Below, in pieces: positions 8,371 through 17,824 of a stretch of 64,000 nucleotides of DNA. The notes beneath the pieces were generated by a model. The model saw only the letters and a program-made list of their open reading frames with translations. It did no database searches and had not been told where the DNA came from. The position numbers and the translations under genes were made by a program. The stretch spans positions 4,250,501-4,314,500 of the forward strand of contig NZ_CP013021.1 in assembly GCF_001420915.1 (NCBI RefSeq), written 5' to 3'. This DNA is from Agarivorans gilvus. Lineage in GTDB: Bacteria > Pseudomonadota > Gammaproteobacteria > Enterobacterales > Celerinatantimonadaceae. Numbering within the stretch: the stretch's first letter is position 1; the number at the start of each line of letters is the position of its first letter.

Positions 8371-9381
8371 CTATTGGTCTACTTTACCCCATAGGCGAAC
8401 GCGACTAAGTCCACCGTCTGGGAAAATATTGATACGAATATGGCTGATCTTGCCCAGAGAATTTAACTGTGCAAAGTGGTGGTTATTATCGGCACTTAAG
8501 GACTGTGGTGGCAATAGTTCTTCCCAGAACATGCTTTGGCTGATTAGGCTTAGGTCATTGGGGTCGCTAATGTAAGCCGCTTGAATCGACATTTTATCGG
8601 GGTAGTTACCTTTAAAGTAGCTGGTAGCAACATCTACGCTGTCAACGCTGCCGGGTTGGCCTAGGGCAATAATACACCAGTCGTTACCGGGTTCACGGCG
8701 GCGGCGGGTTTCCCAACCATCACCCATGTTTACACCATCGCCAGGGGCCAGTAAGTTGGCAGGGGTGCCGTAGTGGGAGTCGTTATGCGCAACGGCTCGG
8801 CCGCCATTGACTAAGGCAATTAAGTCAATGGTTTCGTCACCATGGTGGCTGGCTTTAGGTAAACCAAAAATGCGCAAACGGGCAATCCCGCCGTCGGGGA
8901 ACATATTCACTTTTACGTGGCTAATTACTTGCTCGCTGCTTGCTTCAAAGAAGTGGCTGTTATCGGCAGACAAGGCGCTAGCAGGCAATAGCGTTTGCCA
9001 TTGTGCGTCGTCAGCTGGTAACTCTTGTTCGCAATAACACACTTCAATGCTTACCGCGGGCGCAAAGTTGCCGGTGAAAAAGCTGGTATCCACTTGCAGC
9101 CCTTTTACTGTGCCCGGTACACCGAGTTTTACAATGCTCCAATCGTGTCCGCCATTACGGCGACGGCGGCTTTCCCAGCCATCCATCCATTTGCCGTTAT
9201 CGTCGTAGCGGTCGGGATAAAACTCGGCAGGCAGGTGGTTTAGCATGCGGTCGGCTTTAGCAAAAAAGTCATCACTAACGGCGACCACTTTACTGCCAAT
9301 GCGGTGATCGGCAAGGTTGGTAAATTGTTTGGTAAATGCAGGGGCATTTTCACTTATCGGGGCAATGATTACTTGGCTCAT
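8371..9381 (-). CDS. alc: allantoicase
   Basis: 336 residues made of two allantoicase repeats: both halves contain GWESRRRR or GWETRRRR followed by DW and a GTVKGLQVDTSFFTGN / GSVDSVDVATSYFKGN-like strand (about residues 68-105 and 222-265), and both end in SHVKVNMFPDGG / SHIRINIFPDGG. The enzyme hydrolyses allantoate to ureidoglycolate and urea. AAGGATAATT precedes the ATG. A strong palindrome lies 72-95 bp upstream, and the next gene is allA. Confidence 0.95.
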   Translation of the reverse strand: MSQVIIAPISENAPAFTKQFTNLADHRIGSKVVAVSDDFFAKADRMLNHLPAEFYPDRYDDNGKWMDGWESRRRRNGGHDWSIVKLGVPGTVKGLQVDTSFFTGNFAPAVSIEVCYCEQELPADDAQWQTLLPASALSADNSHFFEASSEQVISHVKVNMFPDGGIARLRIFGLPKASHHGDETIDLIALVNGGRAVAHNDSHYGTPANLLAPGDGVNMGDGWETRRRREPGNDWCIIALGQPGSVDSVDVATSYFKGNYPDKMSIQAAYISDPNDLSLISQSMFWEELLPPQSLSADNNHHFAQLNSLGKISHIRINIFPDGGLSRVRLWGKVDQ

Positions 9382-9452
9382 AATTATCCTTAATTTCGTT
9401 GTGCTAGCTGCTGCTGTGAGCTAGCTTTGTTTCGTTTGATTCATGATAACTA

Positions 9453-9476
9453 AAAATGAATCAATTGTTTCATTTT
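9453..9476. promoter_or_regulatory. candidate RpiR operator upstream of alc
   Basis: AAAATGAA (9453-9460), TCAATTGT (9461-9468), TTCATTTT (9469-9476) form a 24-bp palindrome with a single mismatched pair. Read on the minus strand its core, TGAAACAATTGATTC, matches 13 of 15 positions of TGAAACAAATGAATC at 13259-13273, upstream of the transporter gene. A shared site beside an RpiR gene suggests one regulator for both transcripts. Confidence 0.55.
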
Positions 9477-9519
9477 CGGGTGCAATATCTTTATTGCTGG
9501 GTATTTCTTTAGCGCTTAA

Positions 9520-10347
9520 CTAACCTTGTTGTTCCAGTTCGGCAAGGGCCTGATAGTTATTACTCACCTGATTGCTATGTTGCTGCGCCGCTTCTGCTAG
9601 ATAGTCGTATACCTGATTGCTTAGATGAGCCAGTAGGCTCATTGGCGCGGCATAGCTGTCTAGGGCTGAGTGGTTACTCATGGGGCAAACAATCAATTGG
9701 TTAACTTGAGAGGCGTAACGTTGGCCGCTTTGGTCGGTAATCAGTAAACATTTTAGGCCTTGCAGTTGCTTTATTAAGGCCGAAAATACACTGGGGCGAC
9801 GGCGAATCCCGATTACGATGACTAAGTCATCGGCTGTGATTTGTTGAAGGTCTTCGCCAATACTCTGAGCTGGTATGGGTAGCAGGGTAATCTGGCCACG
9901 GCACTGCATTAGTTGTTGGCGAAAGTGCATCGCTAGTGGGTAACTGTTGCGATAACCAATAATGTAAATCTGTTTGGCTTGGCTGATCTCTTTCACCAGT
10001 TGTTCGCTGTCGAGCTGTTCTAACTGGCGATACACCTGAGTAATGGCTGCTAAATCACTATGTTCAGAACTATCACTGGGACCGGTGCTTAACAGTGGTT
10101 GGCCCCATTCGCGCTCTTGACGCAACTCTTCACATACTTGTTGGTGGTCTTGATAACCCAGTTGGCGAAAGAAGCGGCTAACACTGGCTTTCGATACTTG
10201 GCAAGCGCCGGCAATTTCGGCTGTTGATTGAATCAATACCTTGTCGGGGTGATGCTGTAAGTAGTCGGCAACAATTCGCGCCTTAGCCGAGAGTTGTGAG
10301 TAGCTGCTTACGATGCGCTGATCAAAGGCACAAACCGATTTGCTCAT
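9520..10347 (-). CDS. RpiR/MurR-family transcriptional regulator
   Basis: About 275 residues. An N-terminal HTH_6 domain (about 10-80) carries STAEIAGACQVSKASVSRFFRQLG as its helix-turn-helix, and a SIS domain follows (about 115-250; IYIIGYRNSYPLAMHFRQQL). SIS domains usually bind sugar phosphates; in this context the ligand may be a ureide or glyoxylate derivative, which is inference. ATG 10347 is preferred because GAGG lies about 12 bases upstream; ATG 10365 has no site. It sits between the transporter genes and alc/allA on the same strand. Confidence 0.85.
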   Translation of the reverse strand: MSKSVCAFDQRIVSSYSQLSAKARIVADYLQHHPDKVLIQSTAEIAGACQVSKASVSRFFRQLGYQDHQQVCEELRQEREWGQPLLSTGPSDSSEHSDLAAITQVYRQLEQLDSEQLVKEISQAKQIYIIGYRNSYPLAMHFRQQLMQCRGQITLLPIPAQSIGEDLQQITADDLVIVIGIRRRPSVFSALIKQLQGLKCLLITDQSGQRYASQVNQLIVCPMSNHSALDSYAAPMSLLAHLSNQVYDYLAEAAQQHSNQVSNNYQALAELEQQG

Positions 10348-10381
10348 AGTGTTAGACGTCCTCATGGTTGGTCAACTTTGC

Positions 10382-11110
10382 TTATAACACAGCCGAGATA
10401 AAGCTTTGTAGTTCTTCCGTTTGCGGTTGGGCAAATACTTGCTTGCTGTCACCGGTTTCCCATACTTTGCCTTGGTGCATAAATACTACGCGGTCACCTA
10501 CGTCGCGGGCAAAGTTCATTTCGTGAGTCACTAGAATTAAGGTCATGCCTTCGGCTTTTAGTTGCTCTAGTACTTTCAGCACTTCGCCCACAAGTTCGGG
10601 GTCAAGGGCTGAGGTGATTTCATCACACAATAATACCTTGGGCGACATCGCTAAGGAGCGGGCTATCGCCACCCGTTGCTGTTGTCCGCCAGACATGCTG
10701 GTGGGGTATTGGTCGAATTTATCGGCTAAGCCCACTTTGGCCAGTACCGCTTCGGCGAGTTCGCGACACTGTTGCGGACTTTTTTTCAATACCAGCTTGG
10801 GCGCGAGCATAATGTTTTCACCGGCAGTCATATGCGGGAATAGGTTGAAGTTTTGAAATACCATGCCCACGCTGCGACTCAGTTGGCGCAGTTGTTTTTC
10901 ATCTTCGCTGACCGCTTGTTTGTCAACAATGATGGCGCCGCTTTGAAAGGGCTCTAGACCATTGATGCAGCGCAGTAGGGTACTTTTACCCGAGCCGCTG
11001 CGGCCAATGATGGAGATCACTTCACCCGCTTGAATTTTTAGGTCAACCCCTTTAAGAACGTGGTGTTGCCCGTAATATTTGTGAATTTTTTCGATACTAA
11101 CCAGCGACAT
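10382..11110 (-). CDS. polar amino-acid-type ABC transporter ATP-binding protein
   Basis: 242 residues, GlnQ/HisP type. Walker A is GRSGSGKSTLL (about 36-46), the Q-loop is MVFQNFNLFPH, the signature is SMSGGQQQRVAIARSLAM and Walker B is VLLCDEITSALD, with the switch His in LVTHEM. It energises uptake through the two permeases encoded just upstream. GGAGAA precedes the ATG; the start overlaps the end of the permease gene by 14 bp, typical of a translationally coupled operon. Confidence 0.95.
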   Translation of the reverse strand: MSLVSIEKIHKYYGQHHVLKGVDLKIQAGEVISIIGRSGSGKSTLLRCINGLEPFQSGAIIVDKQAVSEDEKQLRQLSRSVGMVFQNFNLFPHMTAGENIMLAPKLVLKKSPQQCRELAEAVLAKVGLADKFDQYPTSMSGGQQQRVAIARSLAMSPKVLLCDEITSALDPELVGEVLKVLEQLKAEGMTLILVTHEMNFARDVGDRVVFMHQGKVWETGDSKQVFAQPQTEELQSFISAVL

Positions 11111-11747
11111 TGAGTTTTTTCTCCAAGTACTTACTGTACAAAGACAGCGGGAAACAAAGTAAGAAGTAGAGGGCGGCCACTAAGGCAAACACCTTGAAGG
11201 GTTGAAAGGTGGCATTGTTTAACATAGTGCCGGCTTTGGTAAGCTCAACAAAACCAATGATAGAGGTCAGCGCGGTACCTTTTACCACTTGTACCGAGAA
11301 GCCTACAGTAGGCGCAATGGCCACCCTTAAGGCCTGCGGCAAAATGATATAGCGCATGCTTTGCAAGAAGCTTAAACCTAGGGTTTTGGCTGCTTCCCAC
11401 TGGCCTTTAGGCAGCGACTCAATACAGCCGCGCCAGATCTCGCATAGAAAGGCACTGGTGAATAGGGTGAGGCCAATTATGGCGGCTAGCCAAGCGCTCA
11501 CATCGATGCCGATCAAAGATAAACCAAAGAAGGTAATAAACAGCTGCATCAGCAGCGGCGTGCCCTGAAATAACTCAACATAGCCCTTAACAAAGCCGGT
11601 TAACACCGGGTTACGGCTAAGCCGCATGAAGGTCAGCAGCAGCGCCACTAGACCACCGCTGGCAAAGGCGATAAGGGATAACAGAACCGTCCAGCGCGCC
11701 GCTAGTAGCAGGTTGCGCAGAATGTCCCAGTCGGTAAATTGCATCAT
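11097..11747 (-). CDS. ABC transporter permease (HisM/GlnP family), second subunit
   Basis: 216 residues with about five membrane segments. The cytoplasmic EAA loop is EAAKTLGLSFLQSMRYIILPQALR (about 138-161), the signature of BPD permeases that contacts the ATPase. It pairs with the similar permease upstream to form a heterodimeric channel. It follows that gene by 12 bp. Confidence 0.92.
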   Translation of the reverse strand: MMQFTDWDILRNLLLAARWTVLLSLIAFASGGLVALLLTFMRLSRNPVLTGFVKGYVELFQGTPLLMQLFITFFGLSLIGIDVSAWLAAIIGLTLFTSAFLCEIWRGCIESLPKGQWEAAKTLGLSFLQSMRYIILPQALRVAIAPTVGFSVQVVKGTALTSIIGFVELTKAGTMLNNATFQPFKVFALVAALYFLLCFPLSLYSKYLEKKLNVAG

Positions 11748-11759
11748 CAGTAATGGCTC

Positions 11760-12428
11760 CTATAAGGACGGGTTCTTAAAGATACGGCGCGCTAATAACT
11801 CAAATAGCTGGCGCATTGCTACGGCCAATAATAAGTAAATCAAGGCAGTCACCATGTAGGACTCAAAGCTGAGAAAGTTGCGTGATTGAATGAAGTTGGC
11901 CGAGAAAGTCAGCTCTTCTACCGAAATTTGTGATACCACCGCCGAGCCGAGCATAACAATGATGCATTGGCTAACTAGGGCAGGGTAAATGCGTTGAAAG
12001 GCGGTGGGCAGAACCACTCTGCTAAAAATTTGCCAATGGCTCAGCCCAAGGGTGTGGCCAGCTTCCCATTGCCCTTTAGGTGTGGCTTGAATGCCTGCGC
12101 GAATAATTTCGGTGAGGTAGGCACCAAGGTTAATCACCATGGCTAAACAACCTGCTTGCCAGGCACTGAGCTTAAAGCCTAAGGCCGGCAAGCCAAAAAA
12201 GATGAAGAATAGCTGTACAATAAACGGGGTATTGCGAATCACTTCCACGTAGCTACCAACTAGCCAACGTAACCAAGCCTTGTTACTAATTCGCCCGGCT
12301 GCACCTGCGGTGCCTAGCGCAATCCCTGCCACTGTGGAGTAAACGGTTAGCTCAACGGTGGTCAGTAAGCCTTTGCTTAGCTCGGGGATGTAAGGAATTA
12401 ATCCGCTAAAGTCTAATTGGTAGCTCAT
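11760..12428 (-). CDS. ABC transporter permease (HisM/GlnP family), first subunit
   Basis: 222 residues, five predicted membrane helices, and the EAA loop EAGHTLGLSHWQIFSRVVLP (about 143-162). NTPFIVQLFFIFFGLP is a typical family motif. GGATAAAAAGGC precedes the ATG. It lies 17 bp past the binding-protein gene in the same operon. Confidence 0.92.
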   Translation of the reverse strand: MSYQLDFSGLIPYIPELSKGLLTTVELTVYSTVAGIALGTAGAAGRISNKAWLRWLVGSYVEVIRNTPFIVQLFFIFFGLPALGFKLSAWQAGCLAMVINLGAYLTEIIRAGIQATPKGQWEAGHTLGLSHWQIFSRVVLPTAFQRIYPALVSQCIIVMLGSAVVSQISVEELTFSANFIQSRNFLSFESYMVTALIYLLLAVAMRQLFELLARRIFKNPSL

Positions 12429-12445
12429 GCCTTTTTATCCTTAAA

Positions 12446-13231
12446 TTACAGCTCTTTAGGAAGTGAGGTTTTAAACCAAGCGAGAGACATTTTTTCTAAT
12501 TCGCCGCTCTCTTTAGCTTTGGCGATGAGGCTGTTTACTTTTTCCAGTAGTGCTGGTTCGCCTTTTAATACGCCAACGTAGCAAGGTGAGTTTTTCAACA
12601 TGAACTTAGTTTCTGGTTTACGTTGAGGCACGCGTTTAGCTATTTCGGTGGCGACTAGGTTACCTGTAGCAATCAGTTCAACTTGACCTGAAAGGTAGGC
12701 AGAAAGCGTAGTATTGTTGTCTTCAAAGCGTTTGATGGTGGTTGACTCATCCACCAATTTGCTCAGCTCAATGTCTTCCACTGCACCGCGAGTCACGCCT
12801 ACAGTTTTACCTTTTAAGTCATCGGCCTTGCTCACATCTAAGCCTTCTGCACCAAATACACCTAAGAAGAATGGCGCGTAAGCATTACTAAAATCGATGG
12901 CTTTTTCTCGCTCAGGGTTTTTACCTAGGCTAGAGATCACTAAATCCACTTTACGGGTTTGTAGGTAAGGAATGCGGTTGGCGCTGGTCACTGGTACTAA
13001 TTCTAGTTTTACGCCCAACTCGTCTGCCAAGTAGTTCGCCATATCAATGTCGTAACCTTGAGGTTGCAGGTCACTGCCTACCGAACCAAAAGGAGGAAAA
13101 TCTTGCGGTACCGCCACTTTAAGTACGCCTCGCTCCATTAGGGTATCCAGTTGATCGGCCTGCGTTACTGCACTGGTTAATCCACATATTGCAATGGCGG
13201 CTCCGGCCAGTAGATGTTTGATTTTGAACAT
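12446..13231 (-). CDS. ABC transporter substrate-binding protein (SBP_bac_3)
   Basis: 261 residues with a signal peptide (MFKIKHLLAGAAIAICGLTS, cleavage after TQA). The mature protein starts DQLDTLMERGVLKVAVPQDFPPFG, then PQGYDIDMANYLADELGVKLELVPVTSANRIPYL, the canonical polar amino-acid binding fold. First gene of the transporter operon. The genomic link to allantoicase suggests a ureide such as allantoin or allantoate as ligand; the fold alone would suggest an amino acid. Confidence 0.92.
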   Translation of the reverse strand: MFKIKHLLAGAAIAICGLTSAVTQADQLDTLMERGVLKVAVPQDFPPFGSVGSDLQPQGYDIDMANYLADELGVKLELVPVTSANRIPYLQTRKVDLVISSLGKNPEREKAIDFSNAYAPFFLGVFGAEGLDVSKADDLKGKTVGVTRGAVEDIELSKLVDESTTIKRFEDNNTTLSAYLSGQVELIATGNLVATEIAKRVPQRKPETKFMLKNSPCYVGVLKGEPALLEKVNSLIAKAKESGELEKMSLAWFKTSLPKEL

Positions 13232-13735
13232 AGCATTTCCTTAGCAAGTTAACATGGTTGAAACAAATGAATCTTCTGGAAGGGGTGTTGCAACAAATGC
13301 GCCCAAATGCAGCATTCCATTGATTAATTTGCAATTACATTTATTTTCAACGAGTTGAGTTTGGCTTTTTGACCAACTAGACAAGCCCTTAGGAGGCTGA
13401 CTAAAGCTTATTTTTAACCAGCTTGGTGCTGGGAAGTTTCAAAGTGGTGCAACAAATGATTCAAGTTCTCGGAAGAAGAGCAAGTTGTTTCAGCTAAGGA
13501 AGCTTAATGCTGATAGACCCAGAATGGTCAGCGAGTTGAGCCGAGGTAAGGGAACAGGAACAAATGAAGTGCTATCATTTCGCTCTTAGAACACTCCCGA
13601 TTGATCGTTTTGTATATTTGCCTTTAGCTTGTTATCGAGTTACTTTTGTTGGTGTAACTTAAATAGGTTACTAATATAAAAGTAAGTTTTTTTGGTTACT
13701 TATGTGGCAAGCAAGATAAGCAAGGTAGTAAAGTT
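13232..13735. promoter_or_regulatory. 504-bp divergent control region with four copies of AACAAATG
   Basis: No gene is seen. The octamer AACAAATG occurs at 13262-13269, 13292-13299, 13451-13458 and 13559-13566. The first and third copies extend to GAAACAAATGAATC and GCAACAAATGATTC, close to the palindrome upstream of alc. This is the likely promoter-operator region of the transporter operon, with the satD promoter nearer 13650-13735. Confidence 0.5.
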
Positions 13736-14356
13736 ATGCACTCTGTTGCGGTATTAAGTGGTGACATTGTTGGTTCTAGCGGGCTAAAACCAGCGGCTTT
13801 TAATGAGGCTTTGCAGGCTTTAACCGCTAGCTTACACGGTTTACAGCAGCGTTATGGTTGCCGCTATGAAATTTTTCGCGGTGATGCTTTTCAGCTATTG
13901 CTTGAGCCGCCCGAGCTCGCCATTGATTGCGCCTTAGAGATCCGTTTAGCTTTAAAAGCAGCAGTGAATATGGATGCACGCATCGGTATAGGCATTGGCA
14001 GTATAGCCCCGCTTGCCGAGCAACTGGGCCGCTCCAATGGCGAGGCCTTTATTTTGTCGGGGCGGGGCTTAGACAGCCTGAAGCGGCAATACATGGGAGT
14101 ATTTAGCCATAAACCCTATTTACAACAGCACTTTGAGTTGCTAACTAAGTTTGCCGATAAGCAGTTACAAGCCTTAAGCCAGAAACAAGCCGAGGCTTTG
14201 CATTGTTATTGGCAACTCGCCGAGCCAAGCCATGTTGCACTGGCCGAAGTCTTAGGCTGTTCTCGGGTTAATGCCACAAAACTTCTTAACTTATCGCAGT
14301 ATCAATTGCTGGAAGAGTATAAACTGTACTTCAAACAACTCATGGATGAGTCTTAG
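13736..14356 (+). CDS. SatD-family protein with class III nucleotide-cyclase-like domain
   Basis: 206 residues, no signal peptide. The N-terminal domain reads like a class III cyclase core: VLSGDIVGSS (Asp10), FRGDAFQLLL (Asp50), a helix with an Ala-rich face, ARIGIGIG (about 82-89) and NGEAFILSGRGLDSLK, the equivalents of the two metal-binding aspartates and the ribose-binding segment. The C-terminus (about 150-200) looks like a helix-turn-helix. SatD is the closest family I know; no activity is established. The following membrane-protein gene is directly adjacent. Confidence 0.7.
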   Translation: MHSVAVLSGDIVGSSGLKPAAFNEALQALTASLHGLQQRYGCRYEIFRGDAFQLLLEPPELAIDCALEIRLALKAAVNMDARIGIGIGSIAPLAEQLGRSNGEAFILSGRGLDSLKRQYMGVFSHKPYLQQHFELLTKFADKQLQALSQKQAEALHCYWQLAEPSHVALAEVLGCSRVNATKLLNLSQYQLLEEYKLYFKQLMDES

Positions 14357-14357
14357 A

Positions 14358-15095
14358 ATGGAAATGCAGTTTTTGTTGGCTATCTGGCTGGCTTATGTCT
14401 TACTAGAGTTTTTTATTTGGCCCCAGCATTGCCGCCAGCAAGTTGAGCAACAAAAATTTATAGCTACTTGTCTTTATTGGCGAGCTTTGTTGTTAAGCCT
14501 CGGTTTTACCCTGCTAGCGCTATATTTTGTTGGCGCGAGCAGTCTGCTATTTGGCTTGAGTTTGGTGCTATTGCTCGTTCTGATAGTGCTGCCAGCTTGG
14601 CTGGCCTACCTGCCGCCATCTACTTTTTATTACCTGTTTTTTCAGGCCTTACAGTTTGCCATTTTAGGTATAGCGGTGGTGGCCCTTAGTGATGCTTGGC
14701 AAGGCCTCGGCTTTTTATTTGGCACGCTGATACAGCCAAAAGTCATGCTGCTGGTGCTAGCTTATTTATTGATATTAAATCCTTGCTCTAGAGTGCTGGC
14801 CTTGGCTTTGCGCCCTTGGAGCCCGTCGGTGCAGCAGGCTGGGCTTTACTTGCCCATGGCTGGCAAAGCCATTGGCATGGTTGAACGCAGCCTAATACTG
14901 ACCTGTGTATTGTTGGATCAAAGCGCTGCCATCGGCTTTATTATTGCGGCTAAATCCATCTTTCGTTTTGGTGACTTAACCGGCCAATCAGAGCGTAAAC
15001 TGACCGAATATGTCTTGCTTGGTACGCTGCTTAGTGTGGCCATGAGTGTATTTATTGGCTTAGCCGCTAGGGCGGGCTTTGCAGCCTTAAGTTAA
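14358..15095 (+). CDS. polytopic membrane protein, DUF3307-like, partner of SatD
   Basis: About 245 residues with six or seven hydrophobic segments. A conserved-looking C-terminal part (GMVERSLILTCVLLDQSAAI, then AAKSIFRFGDLT and ERKLTEYVLLGTLLS) matches what I remember of DUF3307 proteins, which commonly sit beside satD. ATG 14358 lies one base after the satD stop, with GGATGAG 7 bases before it; ATG 14346 is an alternative overlapping satD. Function unknown; a membrane effector for whatever SatD senses or makes is an inference. Confidence 0.65.
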   Translation: MEMQFLLAIWLAYVLLEFFIWPQHCRQQVEQQKFIATCLYWRALLLSLGFTLLALYFVGASSLLFGLSLVLLLVLIVLPAWLAYLPPSTFYYLFFQALQFAILGIAVVALSDAWQGLGFLFGTLIQPKVMLLVLAYLLILNPCSRVLALALRPWSPSVQQAGLYLPMAGKAIGMVERSLILTCVLLDQSAAIGFIIAAKSIFRFGDLTGQSERKLTEYVLLGTLLSVAMSVFIGLAARAGFAALS

Positions 15096-15121
15096 GCCCT
15101 TCCATCAATTTGAGAGAGCCC

Positions 15122-17061
15122 ATGAATCACCCTTTATCCTTGCAGCTAAAACAAGCTTTTGGCTTTGAACAGTTTCGCCCCGGTCAAGGGCAAGTGGTAG
15201 AGACGTTGTTGGCGCAACGTTCTTGTTTGGCCATTTTCCCCACCGGCTCAGGCAAATCTTTGTGTTACCAATTTACCGCCTTGCAGTTGCCGCATTTAAC
15301 CTTAGTGGTATCACCGCTATTAGCCTTAATAAAAGATCAGCTTAACTTCTTGCAGCAAAAAGGCATTGCTGCAGCCAGTCTCGACTCCACCTTAAGTGCT
15401 GAGCAAAGCCGCCAGGTGATGGCTGAGGTACGCAGTGGTAAAACTAAAATTTTAATGGTGTCGGTAGAGCGTTTTAAGAACGAGCGTTTTCGTCAGTTTA
15501 TTCAAGGTGTGCCGCTGTCAATGTTGGTGGTGGATGAGGCCCACTGTATATCTGAATGGGGGCATAATTTTCGCCCCGATTACCTAAAATTGCCGCAGTA
15601 CCGTAGTGAGCTAAATATTCCCCTTGTTTTGCTACTCACAGCAACTGCTACGCGTAAGGTGAAGCAGGATATGGCGGCGCGTTTTGCCATTGCCGAGCAA
15701 GACATAGTGCAAACCGGTTTTTACCGCAACAACCTGGATATTGCCGTGAGTAGTTGTGTGGCCGAGCAAAAACTGCCGCACTTGCTCAGTTTTATTCGTC
15801 AGCAACAGGGCGCGGGCATTGTTTACGTGACCTTGCAGCAGTCGGCTGACGATTTAGCCAAAGCGCTGCGCCAGCAGGGGATTAACGCCGCTGCCTATCA
15901 CGCAGGTTATGGCAACGAACAGCGCCAGCAAATACAACAAAACTTCATGGATGATCGCCTACAAGTGGTGGTGGCCACCATCGCCTTTGGCATGGGGGTA
16001 GATAAAAGTAATATTCGTTTTGTGGTGCATTTCGATCTACCCAAATCCATCGAAAACTTTAGCCAGGAAATTGGCCGGGCAGGGCGCGACGGCGCCCCCG
16101 CTCAATGTTTAACACTGGCTAACCTAGATGGCTTAACCACGGTAGAAAACTTTGTTTACGGTGATACGCCCGAGCTAAGCGGCATCGAAATAGTCTTAAA
16201 CAGCATTGTTAGTGAAACTCAAGCCGGGCAGTGGGAGATGCAAATCAATCAACTGGCCAATCTCAGTAATATTCGCCAATTGCCGCTTAAAACCTTATTG
16301 GTGCAATTAGAGCTACAAGGCTTAATTAAACCTTTGTATGCCTATTACGCCGATTTTCGCTACAAATTGCTGCAAGATAAGCAGGCTATCATTGGCCGCT
16401 TTGAAGGGGAGCGCGGCGCTTTCATTAAGGCGATATTTCAACATACCCAAATGAAAAAAATCTGGGGAAGTTTAGATTTTGCCGCGCTTTACCAAGATTA
16501 TCAGGCCGAGCGCTCGCGCGTGGTGGTGGCCTTGGAATATTTAAGCGAGCAAGGGCTGATTGAACTGGAAACCAAGAAGATTACCGACGTATACCAAGTG
16601 AATATAGAAGGGATAAAGGCGGAAGGTTTGGCCCAGCACTTAGCTGATTACTTCTTGGACAAACAAAACAAAGAAATTAAACGAATAGGCCAGTTGTTAC
16701 GCTTCTTTGAACTTGATTCCTGCTTAAGCTATCAATTGGCGCGTTACTTTGACGACCATCAAGCCCCGAGCACTGTGGCCATTGCAGCGTTTGTCGAGGA
16801 AAAGTGGCCAAGCTCGCTTATTCGCAGCCTGCTCAAGCTATCGCCGACCAACAAATTGCAGCCGATTTACGAGACTTAACTCAGCACTTGGCGGCACAGC
16901 AGGGTAAGTTAAGCCCGGTAATGGCGGTGCGCTTTTTGGCGGGCATGACTAGCCCTTGGTCAACTAAATATAAATTACGCCAACTGCCCGGCTTTGGCCG
17001 CTGTGCCGACTTGCCTTATGCCGATATCTTGGCGCAGCTTGAGCGTTTATGGCCACGCTAA
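15122..17061 (+). pseudogene. RecQ-family ATP-dependent DNA helicase, one gene split by a single-base frameshift
   Basis: The first frame (15122-16879) encodes helicase motifs I (FPTGSGKSLCYQ), II (VVDEAHCISEWGH), III (LLLTATATRK), IV-VI (AYHAGYG, VATIAFGMGVDKSNIR, QEIGRAGRDG). After HQAP at 16764-16767 (CCCC) the frame drifts into unrelated sequence. Restoring one missing base there gives EHCGHCSVCRGKVAKLA, the RecQ zinc-binding cysteines, and runs into the second frame ending at 17061 (RFLAGMTSP, FGRCADLPY). The repaired product is about 645 residues, normal for this family. It could be a real mutation or a homopolymer sequencing error. Confidence 0.88.
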
Positions 17062-17824
17062 CAGCGCGTTTAAAGTTCTTGTTCAATAAAGCGCGCTGCT
17101 CGCGCTTCACTCAAGCTGCAACTCGCCAATTCTGCGAGTTTGGCCTCGGTAACCTTAGCGTGTTGTTGAATTCCGATGCCTTGGTGCAGGTTTCGCGCTA
17201 TGGCTATGGTAACGGCGAACTTAAAGTTCTTGCTCAACAAAGCGCGCTGCGCGTGCTTCACTCAGGCTGCAACTCGCCAATTCTGCGAGTTTGGCCTCGG
17301 TAACCTTAGCGTGTTGTTGAATTCCGATGCCTTGGTGCAGGTTTCGCGCTATCGCTATGGTAACGGCTAACCTAAAGCTCTTGCTCAACAAAGCGCGCTG
17401 CTCGTGCTTCACTCAGGCTGCAACTCGCCAATTCTGAGAGTTTGGCTACGGTGATATTAGCGTGTTGTTGAATTCCGATGCCTTGGTGCAGGTTTCGCGC
17501 TATCGCTATGGTAACGGCTAACCTAAAGCTCTTGCTCAACAAAGCGCGCTGCTCGTGCTTCACTCAGGCTGCAACTCGCCAATTCTGAGAGTTTGGCTAC
17601 GGTGATATTAGCGTGTTGTTGAATTCCGATGCCTTGGTGCAGGTTTCGCGCTATGGCTATGGTTACGGCTAACCTAAAGTTCTTGTTCAATAAAGCGTGC
17701 GGCGCGCGCTTCACTCAAGCTGCAACTCGCCAATTCTGCGAGTTTGGCCTCGGTAACCTTAGCGTGTTGTTGAATTCCGATGCCTTGGTGCAGGTTTCGC
17801 GCTATGGCTATGGTAACGGCTAAC
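17062..17824. repeat. five tandem 151-bp repeats copied from the recQ/RRF-like tail-to-tail junction
   Basis: The period is exactly 151 bp: equivalent positions fall at 17070, 17221, 17372, 17523 and 17674, and the series continues into the true gene end at 17825. Each unit holds about 95 bp matching the 3' end of the RRF-like gene (its stop and the residues SLSEARAARF) and about 55 bp resembling the 3' end of recQ (CCGAT, CTTGG, TATGGC, TAAC in register with 17011-17060). Copies are nearly identical to one another but differ from both parent ends. The period is not a multiple of three, so each copy falls in a new frame. Confidence 0.9.

Noticed and set aside
16764..16767. Programmed frameshifting in recQ
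   Set aside because: The site does not fit the X-XXY-YYZ pattern, and frameshifted RecQ is not known; mutation or sequencing error is simpler.
17062..17824. CRISPR array or multiple small genes in the repeat region
   Set aside because: Units are contiguous 151-bp copies without variable spacers, and the 63-codon frames open only at GTG without ribosome sites; they are copies of a gene end.
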